Source of the DNA: Sulfuriferula multivorans
Lineage (GTDB): Bacteria; Pseudomonadota; Gammaproteobacteria; Burkholderiales; Thiobacillaceae
DNA length: 11,870 bases
NCBI GenBank assembly: GCA_010365175.1
Contig: JAAFGW010000063.1
Coordinates: 1-11,870, forward strand
Reading direction: 5' to 3'
Shown: positions 6,497 through 11,870 of the stretch, one piece after another
Layout: each line of letters starts with the position of its first letter
How positions within the stretch are numbered: the first letter of the stretch is position 1
Position numbers and translations under genes: made by a program
The notes under the pieces: model-generated
Database searches by the model: none
What the model was told of the DNA's origin: nothing
The model's input: the letters and a program-made list of their open reading frames with translations, nothing else

Positions 6497-7314
6497 AGCT
6501 GCTTTATGTTGAAGACAACCCATTTGATCGCGATCTCACGCGGCGGGCGTTGTTAAAACAAATTCCCAGTTTGGAATGGGATGCCGCGGGTGGAGTGAGT
6601 GAAGCGGTCGTGAAGCTGGATAGCCAGAAATACGATGTCGTTCTGCTCGACATGTGGTTACAGGATGGTTGTGGCATGGATGTCTTACTGCATGTTCGGC
6701 GACACAACCTGGAACTGGCCGTGGTCATCGTTGCCGGATCGGGTGACGAGGGCAGCGTGATCCAATACCTGAAAGCCGGCGCGCAGGATTACATTCCCAA
6801 GCGCGGCATGTATCTGGAGCAGTTGGGTGGTCATCTGACGCGGGCACAGGAAAGGTTGCGCGATAACATTCGTCCGAATTCGGTACTGACCGTACTGTTC
6901 GTGGAATCAAGTCGGGATGATGTTGAGTTGACCCGTCGCCATTTTGATCGTCGTGCCCCCCATATTCATTTGGAAGTACAGTCGGATGGTGCAGCTGCAC
7001 TGGCTTGGCTGGCGCAGCCGGGCCACCACGCCGATATTGCGCTTCTGGATTTGCGCCTGCCCGGCATGACGGGTCTGGAGTTACTGGAGAACCTGAAATC
7101 CCTGTACAAATTCCCCTGCATTCTCATCACCGGGCGTGGGGATGAATCGGCGGCCGCAAAAGCCATGAGCCTGGGTGCGGTGGATTACATCATCAAGGAG
7201 CACGGATATGTGGCGGCTTTACCTGGTGTGATCGAATACGCCCATTTATTGTCGGCCTATTCCGCATTGCGTCTGACTTATGCGCGCATACAGGATGGCA
7301 TTACGCAAGCTTGA
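6493..7314 (+). CDS. Tandem two-receiver-domain response regulator without output domain
   Basis: 273 residues. REC1 (about 1-125) has the acidic pair E7-D8, phospho-acceptor D53 in LLDMW and K103, but Ala81 sits where Ser/Thr is usual (V-V-I-V-A-G-S-G-D-E). REC2 (about 131-255) has phospho-acceptor D186 in LLDLRLPG, Thr213 and Lys235, but its acidic pocket reads V-E138-S139-S, with only one acidic residue. A short tail follows and no DNA-binding, GGDEF, EAL or other output domain is present, so it acts through protein contacts or as a phosphate relay or sink. The start codon overlaps the kinase stop (ATGA at 6493-6496). Known family behaviour: receiver-only proteins pass phosphate or control partner enzymes. 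The split pattern of altered residues suggests the two domains are not equivalent. Confidence 0.88.
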   Translation: MKLLYVEDNPFDRDLTRRALLKQIPSLEWDAAGGVSEAVVKLDSQKYDVVLLDMWLQDGCGMDVLLHVRRHNLELAVVIVAGSGDEGSVIQYLKAGAQDYIPKRGMYLEQLGGHLTRAQERLRDNIRPNSVLTVLFVESSRDDVELTRRHFDRRAPHIHLEVQSDGAAALAWLAQPGHHADIALLDLRLPGMTGLELLENLKSLYKFPCILITGRGDESAAAKAMSLGAVDYIIKEHGYVAALPGVIEYAHLLSAYSALRLTYARIQDGITQA

Positions 7315-7361
7315 AAATACGCGCAAGCATTTTGCACTTTCCTTCGTGTGTTGACAGGCTG

Positions 7362-7793
7362 CTAGGGCTTCCAGCGTTCGGGGTGTGCCCAGTATCGTGC
7401 GTTCAGCCAATCCGGCACCGGTTTGTATGTAGCGAGGTCATACTCATAGATACTCAGGTTTTCGGCCTCGTCGTAAAAGCATAGCGAAAAGCCGAGTGCA
7501 CGAAATGCTTCCGCGTTGAGTGCGCAACCCGTGCCTTCCACCAACAACAGTCGCGGGGCAACATAAATTCGTGTTTTGCTGATCAATTGCTGAGCCTGAC
7601 TGGCGCTCAGACCCTTGAGTGCGTGGACGCCTACCGCAAATGTGCAGAGTGTGGTTGGCGCCTCTCCCTGTGTGCTGACGGGGGTATTGGGCAGTATGCG
7701 GGTAACCAGTTGTAAAGCACTTTCTTCAAGCGCACAGATACTGGCGGGCTGCATTTCCAGTAAACGGTTTTGTACGTAATCGAGCCAGTTCAT
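7362..7793 (-). CDS. DUF6231-like protein of unknown function
   Basis: 143 residues. The C-terminal block Y-E-Y-D-L-A-T-Y-K-P-V-P-D-W-L-N-A-R-Y-W-A-H-P-E-R-W resembles the conserved ending of the DUF6231 family as I remember it (Y-D-L...Y-K-x-V-P-D-W-L-N-A-R-F-W-A-N-P-E). The alternating hydrophobic strands before it (T-R-I-Y-V-A-P-R-L-L-L-V) suggest a small Rossmann-like fold, possibly a degenerate methyltransferase, though no SAM-binding glycine motif is seen. The ATG at 7793 overlaps the stop of the RDD gene by 4 bases (ATGA on the minus strand), so the two are translationally coupled. Family assignment is by memory of the motif. Confidence 0.7.
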   Translation of the reverse strand: MNWLDYVQNRLLEMQPASICALEESALQLVTRILPNTPVSTQGEAPTTLCTFAVGVHALKGLSASQAQQLISKTRIYVAPRLLLVEGTGCALNAEAFRALGFSLCFYDEAENLSIYEYDLATYKPVPDWLNARYWAHPERWKP

Positions 7794-8233
7794 TTTTCAT
7801 GCTTGCGTGGCACACGTATCAGACGGGTGCCTGCAAGCCGGTCATGAAGAAACTGTTTGTCACGGTCGAAGAATGCCCACCAGAAACCGATCCCAGCAAG
7901 CATCAACCCCGGTAAAGCAAAGACGAAACGCAACATGGCCTGCTTGAAAGTCAGGGTGTCGCCATTGAGTTGAACCAAGCGGATGCGCCAGGTTTTCATT
8001 GCCAGGGTTTGCCCACTACGCAGCCAGAACGCGCTGAAGTAAGCGAACAGGACCCCCATAATATATATCTGAAAAAAATGCCGTTGCCATGGAGCGTGCA
8101 TGTCGCCAATAACGGGCATGATAATGAAGGACGCAACGAACACCACGGCGGTTACCAAAAGCGATTCGTAGACCATCGCCGCGAAGCGTGACAGGAGGGG
8201 GGCAGGAGTAAAGGCTATTGCGTTGTATTGCAT
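7790..8233 (-). CDS. RDD family membrane protein
   Basis: 147 residues from the ATG at 8233; a GTG at 8272 would add 13 residues of poor quality. The N-terminal P-A-P-L-L-S-R-F-A-A-M-V-Y-E-S-L-L-V-T matches the RDD signature (Arg at the start of helix 1, Asp/Glu within it; here Glu takes the place of the usual Asp). Three hydrophobic segments fit the family: about 14-43, 59-80 and 103-126. The loop S-G-Q-T-L-A-M-K-T-W-R-I-R-L-V between helices 2 and 3 is typical. RDD proteins are inner-membrane proteins of mostly unknown role, some linked to ion exchange. It is the first gene of a two-gene minus-strand unit, divergent from the DUF2173 genes. Confidence 0.85.
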   Translation of the reverse strand: MQYNAIAFTPAPLLSRFAAMVYESLLVTAVVFVASFIIMPVIGDMHAPWQRHFFQIYIMGVLFAYFSAFWLRSGQTLAMKTWRIRLVQLNGDTLTFKQAMLRFVFALPGLMLAGIGFWWAFFDRDKQFLHDRLAGTRLIRVPRKHEK

Positions 8234-8257
8234 GGTGGCTCTATATTGCAGCTTGGC

Positions 8258-8272
8258 GTGGCAATATGCCAC
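8258..8272. promoter_or_regulatory. Inverted repeat in the RDD/DUF2173 divergent promoter region
   Basis: GTGGCA (8258-8263) and TGCCAC (8267-8272) are perfect inverted repeats around ATA, in the 79-base gap between two divergent genes. A CATAAT at 8285-8290 could be the -10 box for the DUF2173 genes, which would put the repeat across its -35 region. A role as an operator is inferred. Confidence 0.4.
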
Positions 8273-8312
8273 AGCACGCGCTTACATAATCAAAAATCAA
8301 GGAGGGGGCTCG

Positions 8313-8717
8313 ATGCATATCGTAAAGCAACTCATGTCCATACCCGGCGTTATCGCTGCGGGTGAATATGCCTACCGTGGCGACCGGTTCTCGTATGAAG
8401 GCGCGCTTACCGACGAATTTGCGCGCATGGCATCCATTTTGTGCCGGGGCAATACCCTATCGGTCAACATGCAATCCGAGATTTTCGACTCTTTCGCCGA
8501 AAACTGCGGCTGCCGCCCGGTGCAGGGCTGGATCGTACGGGGCGATCAGATCACGGTGTGCGCAGTCGGCAATTATTTTTCCTTTATCGAAAATCGTGAT
8601 GAACTGCTGAACGATGTCATGACCATCATGCGGGCCAAGGTGGGCGATGTGCAGGATGATCTGCTGGTTAATCTGTACGCCAAACTAGGCGGTGATACCA
8701 AAGAAGCCTTGTACTGA
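8313..8717 (+). CDS. DUF2173 family protein, paralogue 1
   Basis: 134 residues from the ATG at 8313, preceded by a strong Shine-Dalgarno sequence GGAGGGGG (8301-8308). The N-terminus Q-L-M-S-I-P-G-V-I-A-A-G-E-Y and the segment QGWIVRGDQITVCAVGN (about 71-87) are the family's hallmarks. DUF2173 proteins are small cytoplasmic proteins of unknown function whose size and strand pattern recall roadblock/longin-type folds (weak comparison). There is no signal peptide or membrane segment. This copy has about 20 extra C-terminal residues relative to the next two and a C-x-C pair (N-C-G-C, about 64-67). It is the first of three consecutive paralogues. Confidence 0.8.
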   Translation: MHIVKQLMSIPGVIAAGEYAYRGDRFSYEGALTDEFARMASILCRGNTLSVNMQSEIFDSFAENCGCRPVQGWIVRGDQITVCAVGNYFSFIENRDELLNDVMTIMRAKVGDVQDDLLVNLYAKLGGDTKEALY

Positions 8718-8745
8718 AACCAAATATAGAAGAAGAGGAGAGAGC

Positions 8746-9084
8746 ATGAATTTGGACAAGATGATGGATTTGCCGGGTGCGCTGGCTGCGTTTACCTATT
8801 CCGACAAAGGCGAGCTGCAATCGCACGTGCTGCGCGAGGGAACTGAATTGACGCCGCAGGTGCTCGATTTGTTGGCCCGCTCGTGCGTCGCCAATCAGGC
8901 TATAGCCAGCATGGAAGCCCGCGGTTGGGAAGCGGTGACCGGTCAGACGGGTTTTCAACCACTCAAGGGGTTTTCAGTGGTGGGTCTGGAATGGTCGGTG
9001 GTCGTTAATGGCAATTGCGGCGTTGTTGTTCGCAATCGCGATGTTGACTATGAAGCGTCGTTCAAAGCCGTGCAGGCAGGTTGA
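8746..9084 (+). CDS. DUF2173 family protein, paralogue 2 (divergent)
   Basis: 112 residues from the ATG at 8746, with AGGAG 5 bases upstream. It opens with K-M-M-D-L-P-G-A-L-A-A-F like paralogue 1, but the core motif is altered: KGFSVVGLEWSVVVNGN (about 74-90) has Phe in place of the conserved Trp and Val86 in place of the Cys of T-V-C-x-V-G-N. A Cys follows the motif instead (Cys91). The gene starts 28 bases after paralogue 1 and its stop codon overlaps the ribosome binding site of paralogue 3, so the three are cotranscribed. The changes suggest that it has a distinct role among the three. Confidence 0.78.
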   Translation: MNLDKMMDLPGALAAFTYSDKGELQSHVLREGTELTPQVLDLLARSCVANQAIASMEARGWEAVTGQTGFQPLKGFSVVGLEWSVVVNGNCGVVVRNRDVDYEASFKAVQAG

Positions 9085-9093
9085 GGAGCGCGT

Positions 9094-9429
9094 ATGTCAT
9101 TAAGAAAAATACTTGTGCTCGATGGCGTAACCGCGGTATGTCGGTTTCGAGATGACGGTGTGGTCATGGAGGCCGAGGGTGTATTGCCTCAGGAACTCAT
9201 GGAACGCCTGGCAAAGTTTGCCCAGTGGTATCGCCGAATGGTATCGAGCAATACTGACCTCTTGTCATTATTTTCACAGATGCGTGGCTGGTCGCCGTCA
9301 CAGGGGTGGATTGTGCAGGGAGAAGCCATGACGGTCTGCAGTGTGGGTAATATGGTTTGTTTGGTTGAAAATGCACAGGGATCGCTGAATCTTCTAATGA
9401 AGGCGCTAGGCGAAGCCGCTCACGAGTAG
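9094..9429 (+). CDS. DUF2173 family protein, paralogue 3
   Basis: 111 residues from the ATG at 9094, with GAGGAG starting at the previous stop codon. The core motif QGWIVQGEAMTVCSVGN (about 70-86) nearly repeats that of paralogue 1, including Trp and Cys. The N-terminus (I-L-V-L-D-G-V-T-A-V-C-R-F-R-D-D-G) has lost the proline-glycine start of the other two. The cytoplasmic location is predicted from the lack of signal or membrane segments. Its sequence reading F-A-Q-W-Y-R-R-M-V-S-S-N in the middle differs from the others, so the triplet is old rather than a fresh duplication. Confidence 0.78.
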   Translation: MSLRKILVLDGVTAVCRFRDDGVVMEAEGVLPQELMERLAKFAQWYRRMVSSNTDLLSLFSQMRGWSPSQGWIVQGEAMTVCSVGNMVCLVENAQGSLNLLMKALGEAAHE

Positions 9430-9430
9430 G

Positions 9431-9459
9431 TTCTGGCCGAGTGACAAAAAAGGCCAGAA
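9431..9459 (+). other. Inverted repeat just past the DUF2173 genes
   Basis: TTCTGGCC (9431-9438) and GGCCAGAA (9452-9459) pair perfectly over 8 bp with a 13-base loop, starting 2 bases after the last stop codon. A second small hairpin follows (GCCTT 9460-9464 / AAGGC 9470-9474). There is no T-run after either, so this may be an mRNA 3'-end stabiliser or a weak, possibly Rho-assisted, end rather than a classical terminator. Confidence 0.5.
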
Positions 9460-9517
9460 GCCTTGCAGGAAGGCGGCTGTAGTGCACTGAGGCGAGTAGT
9501 ATCCGGACCATCAGAGC

Positions 9518-9586
9518 ATGAACGCAGTCGTGGTTTTTCAGAAAGCCCGGGTATTCCGCAGGGTGATTGGATCAGCGTTGAGATGA
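9518..9586 (+). CDS. Probable ilv operon leader peptide (22 residues)
   Basis: A short frame starts M-N-A-V-V-V-F-Q-K-A-R-V-F and ends R-V-I-G-S-A-L-R. It has five Val, one Ile and one Leu among 22 residues, with three consecutive Val codons (GTC GTG GTT, 9527-9535). It lies immediately before a rho-independent terminator and the acetolactate synthase genes, the arrangement of leader peptides that sense charged branched-chain tRNAs in enteric ilvBN and ilvGMEDA. The ribosome binding site is weak (GGA at 10 bases, GAG at 4). No experimental support; the call rests on composition and position. Confidence 0.55.
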   Translation: MNAVVVFQKARVFRRVIGSALR

Positions 9587-9631
9587 CAAAAGCGCAAGGC
9601 GTTTCACCCCAGTAAGTGGCTTCGCGTACCG

Positions 9632-9661
9632 AAAACCCTCCCGCTCGCGGAAGGGTTTTTT
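9632..9661 (+). terminator. Rho-independent terminator upstream of ilvI
   Basis: AAAACCCT (9632-9639) pairs with AGGGTTTT (9652-9659); after one C-A mismatch, CCG (9641-9643) pairs with CGG (9648-9650), with a tetraloop, and the right arm runs into a T-run to 9661. It ends about 115 bases before the ilvI start and over 200 bases after the DUF2173 genes, which fits a leader terminator (attenuator) better than the end of the previous operon. Confidence 0.8.
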
Positions 9662-9711
9662 GTTTGTTGAGCCAGTCAAAGTAGCCAAACGGGCCATTTC
9701 AGTAGGTTTTC

Positions 9712-9729
9712 TTGACCGAAACAGGTCAA
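9712..9729. promoter_or_regulatory. Inverted repeat upstream of ilvI
   Basis: TTGACC (9712-9717) and GGTCAA (9724-9729) are perfect inverted repeats around a 6-base spacer, between the leader terminator and the ilvI start. It could be an operator or a leader hairpin. TTGACC also resembles a -35 box, but no good -10 follows at 17 bases. Confidence 0.35.
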
Positions 9730-9777
9730 ACCGATTACCCTCACGGGTTCACCAACGAATTGATTTATTACCAGTTT

Positions 9778-11487
9778 ATGGAAGCCACAGGCGCCGAGAT
9801 TGTTGTACGTTGTTTAGCCGAAGAGGGGGTCGAATTTGTATTCGGCTATCCCGGCGGAGCCGTACTCACGATCTATGACGAAATTTTCAAGCAGGACAAG
9901 TTCAAGCATGTGCTGGTGCGTCACGAGCAGGCGGCGGTGCATGCGGCCGATGCCTATGCTCGTTCCACTGGCCGTGTCGGTGTGGCGCTGGTGACCTCGG
10001 GGCCTGGCGTGACCAATGCCGTGACCGGGATTGCCACGGCGTATATGGACTCGGTTCCGATCGTGGTGGTCACCGGCCAGGTGCCGACCCCTGCGATTGG
10101 GATGGATGCGTTCCAGGAAGTCGATACCGTGGGCATTACCCGTCCCTGCGTCAAACACAATTTCCTGGTCAAGGATGTGAAGGACCTGGCGGCGACGATG
10201 AAAAAAGCGTTTTTCATTGCGTCGACCGGGCGGCCTGGTCCAGTCGTGGTTGATGTGCCCAAGGATATTACGTTCCAGACCACCGACTTCGCGTATCCCG
10301 CCAGCATAGAAATGCGCTCCTATAACCCGGTGGTCAAAGGCCATAGCGGGCAGATGAAGCGCGCTGTACAAATGTTGCTCGAAGCCAAACGCCCCATGAT
10401 TTACGCCGGCGGCGGTGTGGTGCTGGGCAATGCGTCGGAACAGCTGATTGAACTGACACGTTTGCTGGGCTTTCCGGTCACCAATACCCTGATGGGCCTG
10501 GGGGGACACCCTGCTACTGACAAGCAAAACCTGGGCATGCTGGGGATGCATGGTACGTACGAAGCCAACATGGCGATGCAGTATTGCGATGTGGTGCTGG
10601 CCGTAGGGGCGCGTTTTGATGACCGCGTGATTGGAAATCCCGAGCACTATGCAAGTGAGCCGCGCAACATTATCCAAATCGATGTTGATCCCTCTTCTAT
10701 TTCCAAGCGTGTTCGGGTCGATGTGCCCATCGTTGGCGATGTAAAGAGCGTGCTGACCGACATGCTGGCCCTGCTGAAGCAGGCCAAGGAAAAGCCTGAC
10801 GCGGTGGCGCAAAATGCCTGGTGGACGCAGATAGAATTGTGGCGGGCAAAAAACTGCCTCAAATATACCCAGCAGGGCAGCATCATCAAACCGCAATACG
10901 TGGTTGAGAAGCTGTGGGAAGTCACCAAAGGCGAAGCCTTTGTGACCTCCGATGTGGGGCAGCACCAGATGTGGGCCGCGCAGTATTACAAATTCGACAA
11001 GCCTCGGCGCTGGATCAACTCCGGCGGTCTCGGCACCATGGGCGTTGGCTTGCCCTATGCGATGGGGGTGCAGCTCGCGCATCCCGACGCACAGGTCGCT
11101 TGTATCACCGGCGAGGCGAGCATCCAGATGTGTATCCAGGAACTCTCCACCTGCAAGCAGTACGGGATCCCGATCAAGGTTGTCACACTCAACAACCGGT
11201 ATATGGGCATGGTGCGTCAGTGGCAGCAGTTTTTCTACGAAGGCCGCTACGCCGAATCGTATATGGAATCACTGCCTGACTTCGTGAAACTGGCCGAGGC
11301 TTATGGCCATGTCGGCATGCAAATCGACAAGCCTGAAGACGTTGAAGGTGCCTTGAAGGAGGCCTTTTCGCCGGCGTTGAAAGACCGTCTGGTTTTCATG
11401 GATTTCCTGACCGACCAGACCGAAAACGTGTTCCCTATGGTGGAAGGTGGCAAAGGCTTGTCCCAAATGATCCTGGAGGAGCCTTAA
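9778..11487 (+). CDS. ilvI: Acetolactate synthase (acetohydroxyacid synthase) large catalytic subunit
   Basis: 569 residues. The enzyme uses thiamine diphosphate to condense two pyruvates to 2-acetolactate, or pyruvate with 2-oxobutyrate, the first common step of Val/Leu and Ile synthesis, in the cytoplasm. The N-terminal ThDP pyrimidine domain has FGYPGGAVL and catalytic Glu50 in VRHEQAAVHAADAYAR, then SGPGVTNAVTGIATAYMDS. The FAD/ADP middle domain follows, then the C-terminal ThDP diphosphate domain with GGLGTMGVGLPYAMG and GEASIQMCIQELSTCKQ (about 445-461), ending in L-N-N (471-473). Length matches E. coli IlvI (about 574). The start at ATG 9778 (M-E-A-T-G-A-E-I-V-V) matches homologues although no Shine-Dalgarno sequence is visible; a TTG at 9712 has an AGTAGG but would add 22 unusual residues. 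The usual GDG/GEG metal-binding motif reads Gly-Glu-Ala here. The ilvH start lies 1 base after the stop. Confidence 0.95.
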   Translation: MEATGAEIVVRCLAEEGVEFVFGYPGGAVLTIYDEIFKQDKFKHVLVRHEQAAVHAADAYARSTGRVGVALVTSGPGVTNAVTGIATAYMDSVPIVVVTGQVPTPAIGMDAFQEVDTVGITRPCVKHNFLVKDVKDLAATMKKAFFIASTGRPGPVVVDVPKDITFQTTDFAYPASIEMRSYNPVVKGHSGQMKRAVQMLLEAKRPMIYAGGGVVLGNASEQLIELTRLLGFPVTNTLMGLGGHPATDKQNLGMLGMHGTYEANMAMQYCDVVLAVGARFDDRVIGNPEHYASEPRNIIQIDVDPSSISKRVRVDVPIVGDVKSVLTDMLALLKQAKEKPDAVAQNAWWTQIELWRAKNCLKYTQQGSIIKPQYVVEKLWEVTKGEAFVTSDVGQHQMWAAQYYKFDKPRRWINSGGLGTMGVGLPYAMGVQLAHPDAQVACITGEASIQMCIQELSTCKQYGIPIKVVTLNNRYMGMVRQWQQFFYEGRYAESYMESLPDFVKLAEAYGHVGMQIDKPEDVEGALKEAFSPALKDRLVFMDFLTDQTENVFPMVEGGKGLSQMILEEP

Positions 11488-11488
11488 G

Positions 11489-11870
11489 ATGCGCCACATT
11501 ATTTCATTGTTGATGGAAAACGAAGCGGGTGCGCTGTCACGCGTGGCCGGGCTGTTCTCCGCGCGCGGCTACAACATCGAGTCGCTCACCGTTGCGCCGA
11601 CCGAGGACGCCACCCTGTCGCGCATGACCATCGTGACTATCGGCTCGGAAGAAATCATCGAGCAGATCACCAAGCAGTTAAACAAACTGATTGACGTGAT
11701 CAAGGTGATGGATCTGACCGAAGGCAGCCACATTGAGCGTGAATTGATGCTGGTTAAGGTCAAGGCAGTGGGTATGGGGCGCGACGAAATGAAGCGCACG
11801 TCCGATATTTTCCGTGGCAGCATCATCGACGTCACTGAATCAACCTACACCATCGAATTGACCGGCGCCG
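11489..11870 (+). CDS. ilvH: Acetolactate synthase small regulatory subunit (3' truncated by window)
   Basis: The frame runs from ATG 11489 past the window end, giving the first 127 residues of about 163. The N-terminal ACT domain (about 2-77) contains LMENEAGALSRVAGLFSARG, then Y-N-I-E-S-L-T-V-A-P-T-E-D and L-S-R-M-T-I, typical of IlvH. Asn11, Gly14 and Asn29, positions linked to valine binding in E. coli IlvH, are present, so valine feedback inhibition is expected. The C-terminal domain begins at about residue 80 (R-E-L-M-L-V-K-V). It activates the large subunit and confers feedback control. The ribosome binding site GGAGGAG (11475-11481) lies inside the end of ilvI, with 1 base between stop and start, showing tight coupling. 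Confidence 0.96.
   Translation, partial: MRHIISLLMENEAGALSRVAGLFSARGYNIESLTVAPTEDATLSRMTIVTIGSEEIIEQITKQLNKLIDVIKVMDLTEGSHIERELMLVKVKAVGMGRDEMKRTSDIFRGSIIDVTESTYTIELTGA

Larger units (their letters stand above)
9518..9661 (+). promoter_or_regulatory. Candidate ilvIH transcription attenuator
   Basis: The leader frame, a region downstream of its Val codons and the terminator can form competing pairings. GGGTATTC (9549-9556) pairs with GAAAACCC (9631-9638) at 7 of 8 positions, using the left arm of the terminator; TTCCGC (9554-9559) also pairs fully with GCGGAA (9647-9652) in the terminator loop and right arm. A ribosome stalled at the Val codons would leave these free to form an antiterminator. 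A further helix GGGTGA (9561-9566) / TCACCC (9604-9609) spans the leader stop codon. Pairings were found by eye and no energies were computed. Confidence 0.5.

Noticed and set aside
7315..7361. Possible bidirectional terminator between the convergent receiver and DUF6231-like genes
   Set aside because: Only a 4-bp stem (GCAA/TTGC) without a T-run is visible; not good enough to call.
9463..9502. Promoter for the ilv leader (TTGCAG or TAGTAT boxes)
   Set aside because: No -35/-10 pair with acceptable spacing could be matched; the ilv promoter was left unassigned.
9814..11082. Long minus-strand open frame (422 codons) opposite ilvI
   Set aside because: It is a shadow of the strongly supported ilvI frame; the histidine- and arginine-rich composition is typical of antisense reading of a GC-biased gene.

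Overview
The window looks like a chromosomal stretch of a betaproteobacterium, probably a Nitrosomonadales-type chemolithotroph. This is inferred from the IlvI/IlvH sequence style (IlvI has GExSIQMC rather than the GDGS of enteric enzymes), the DUF2173 proteins and the tRNA-Glu/tRNA-Ala pair. No 16S or other decisive marker is present, so the genus is not claimed.

Bases 1-2403 are the end of an integrated mobilizable element abutting the 3' end of a tRNA-Glu gene. A 5'-truncated AlpA-like excisionase/regulator, a small helix-turn-helix protein and a MOBV/Mob_Pre relaxase form a tight plus-strand operon. A 294-base spacer with two perfect 14-bp palindromes follows, then a small orphan protein and about 390 gene-free bases with tandem repeats near the tRNA. 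The integrase and the far attachment site are outside the window.

Bases 2404-2850 (minus strand) hold tRNA-Ala(GGC), a 61-residue membrane protein and tRNA-Glu(UUC), apparently behind one strong promoter upstream of tRNA-Ala. Next, still on the minus strand, come an SseB-like protein and a GlcD-type FAD-linked oxidase. Divergent from these is a plus-strand signalling pair: a GAF-PAS histidine kinase and, overlapping it by 4 bases, a protein of two receiver domains with no output domain. A minus-strand pair follows (RDD membrane protein and a DUF6231-like protein, also overlapping by 4 bases).

Bases 8313-9429 hold three consecutive DUF2173 paralogues, each with its own strong ribosome binding site. 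Downstream is the branched-chain amino-acid operon ilvIH (acetolactate synthase large and small subunits; ilvH is cut by the window end). Its leader has the hallmarks of transcription attenuation: a 22-codon reading frame rich in Val codons (three in a row), then a rho-independent terminator, with competing pairings possible between them.

The most notable signals are the ilv attenuator, the divergent DUF2173 triplet, the small membrane protein embedded between two tRNA genes, the perfect palindromes upstream of the histidine kinase and inside the mobile element, and a repeated palindromic 15-mer inside the relaxase gene. I saw no clearly unprecedented defence or mobile system.
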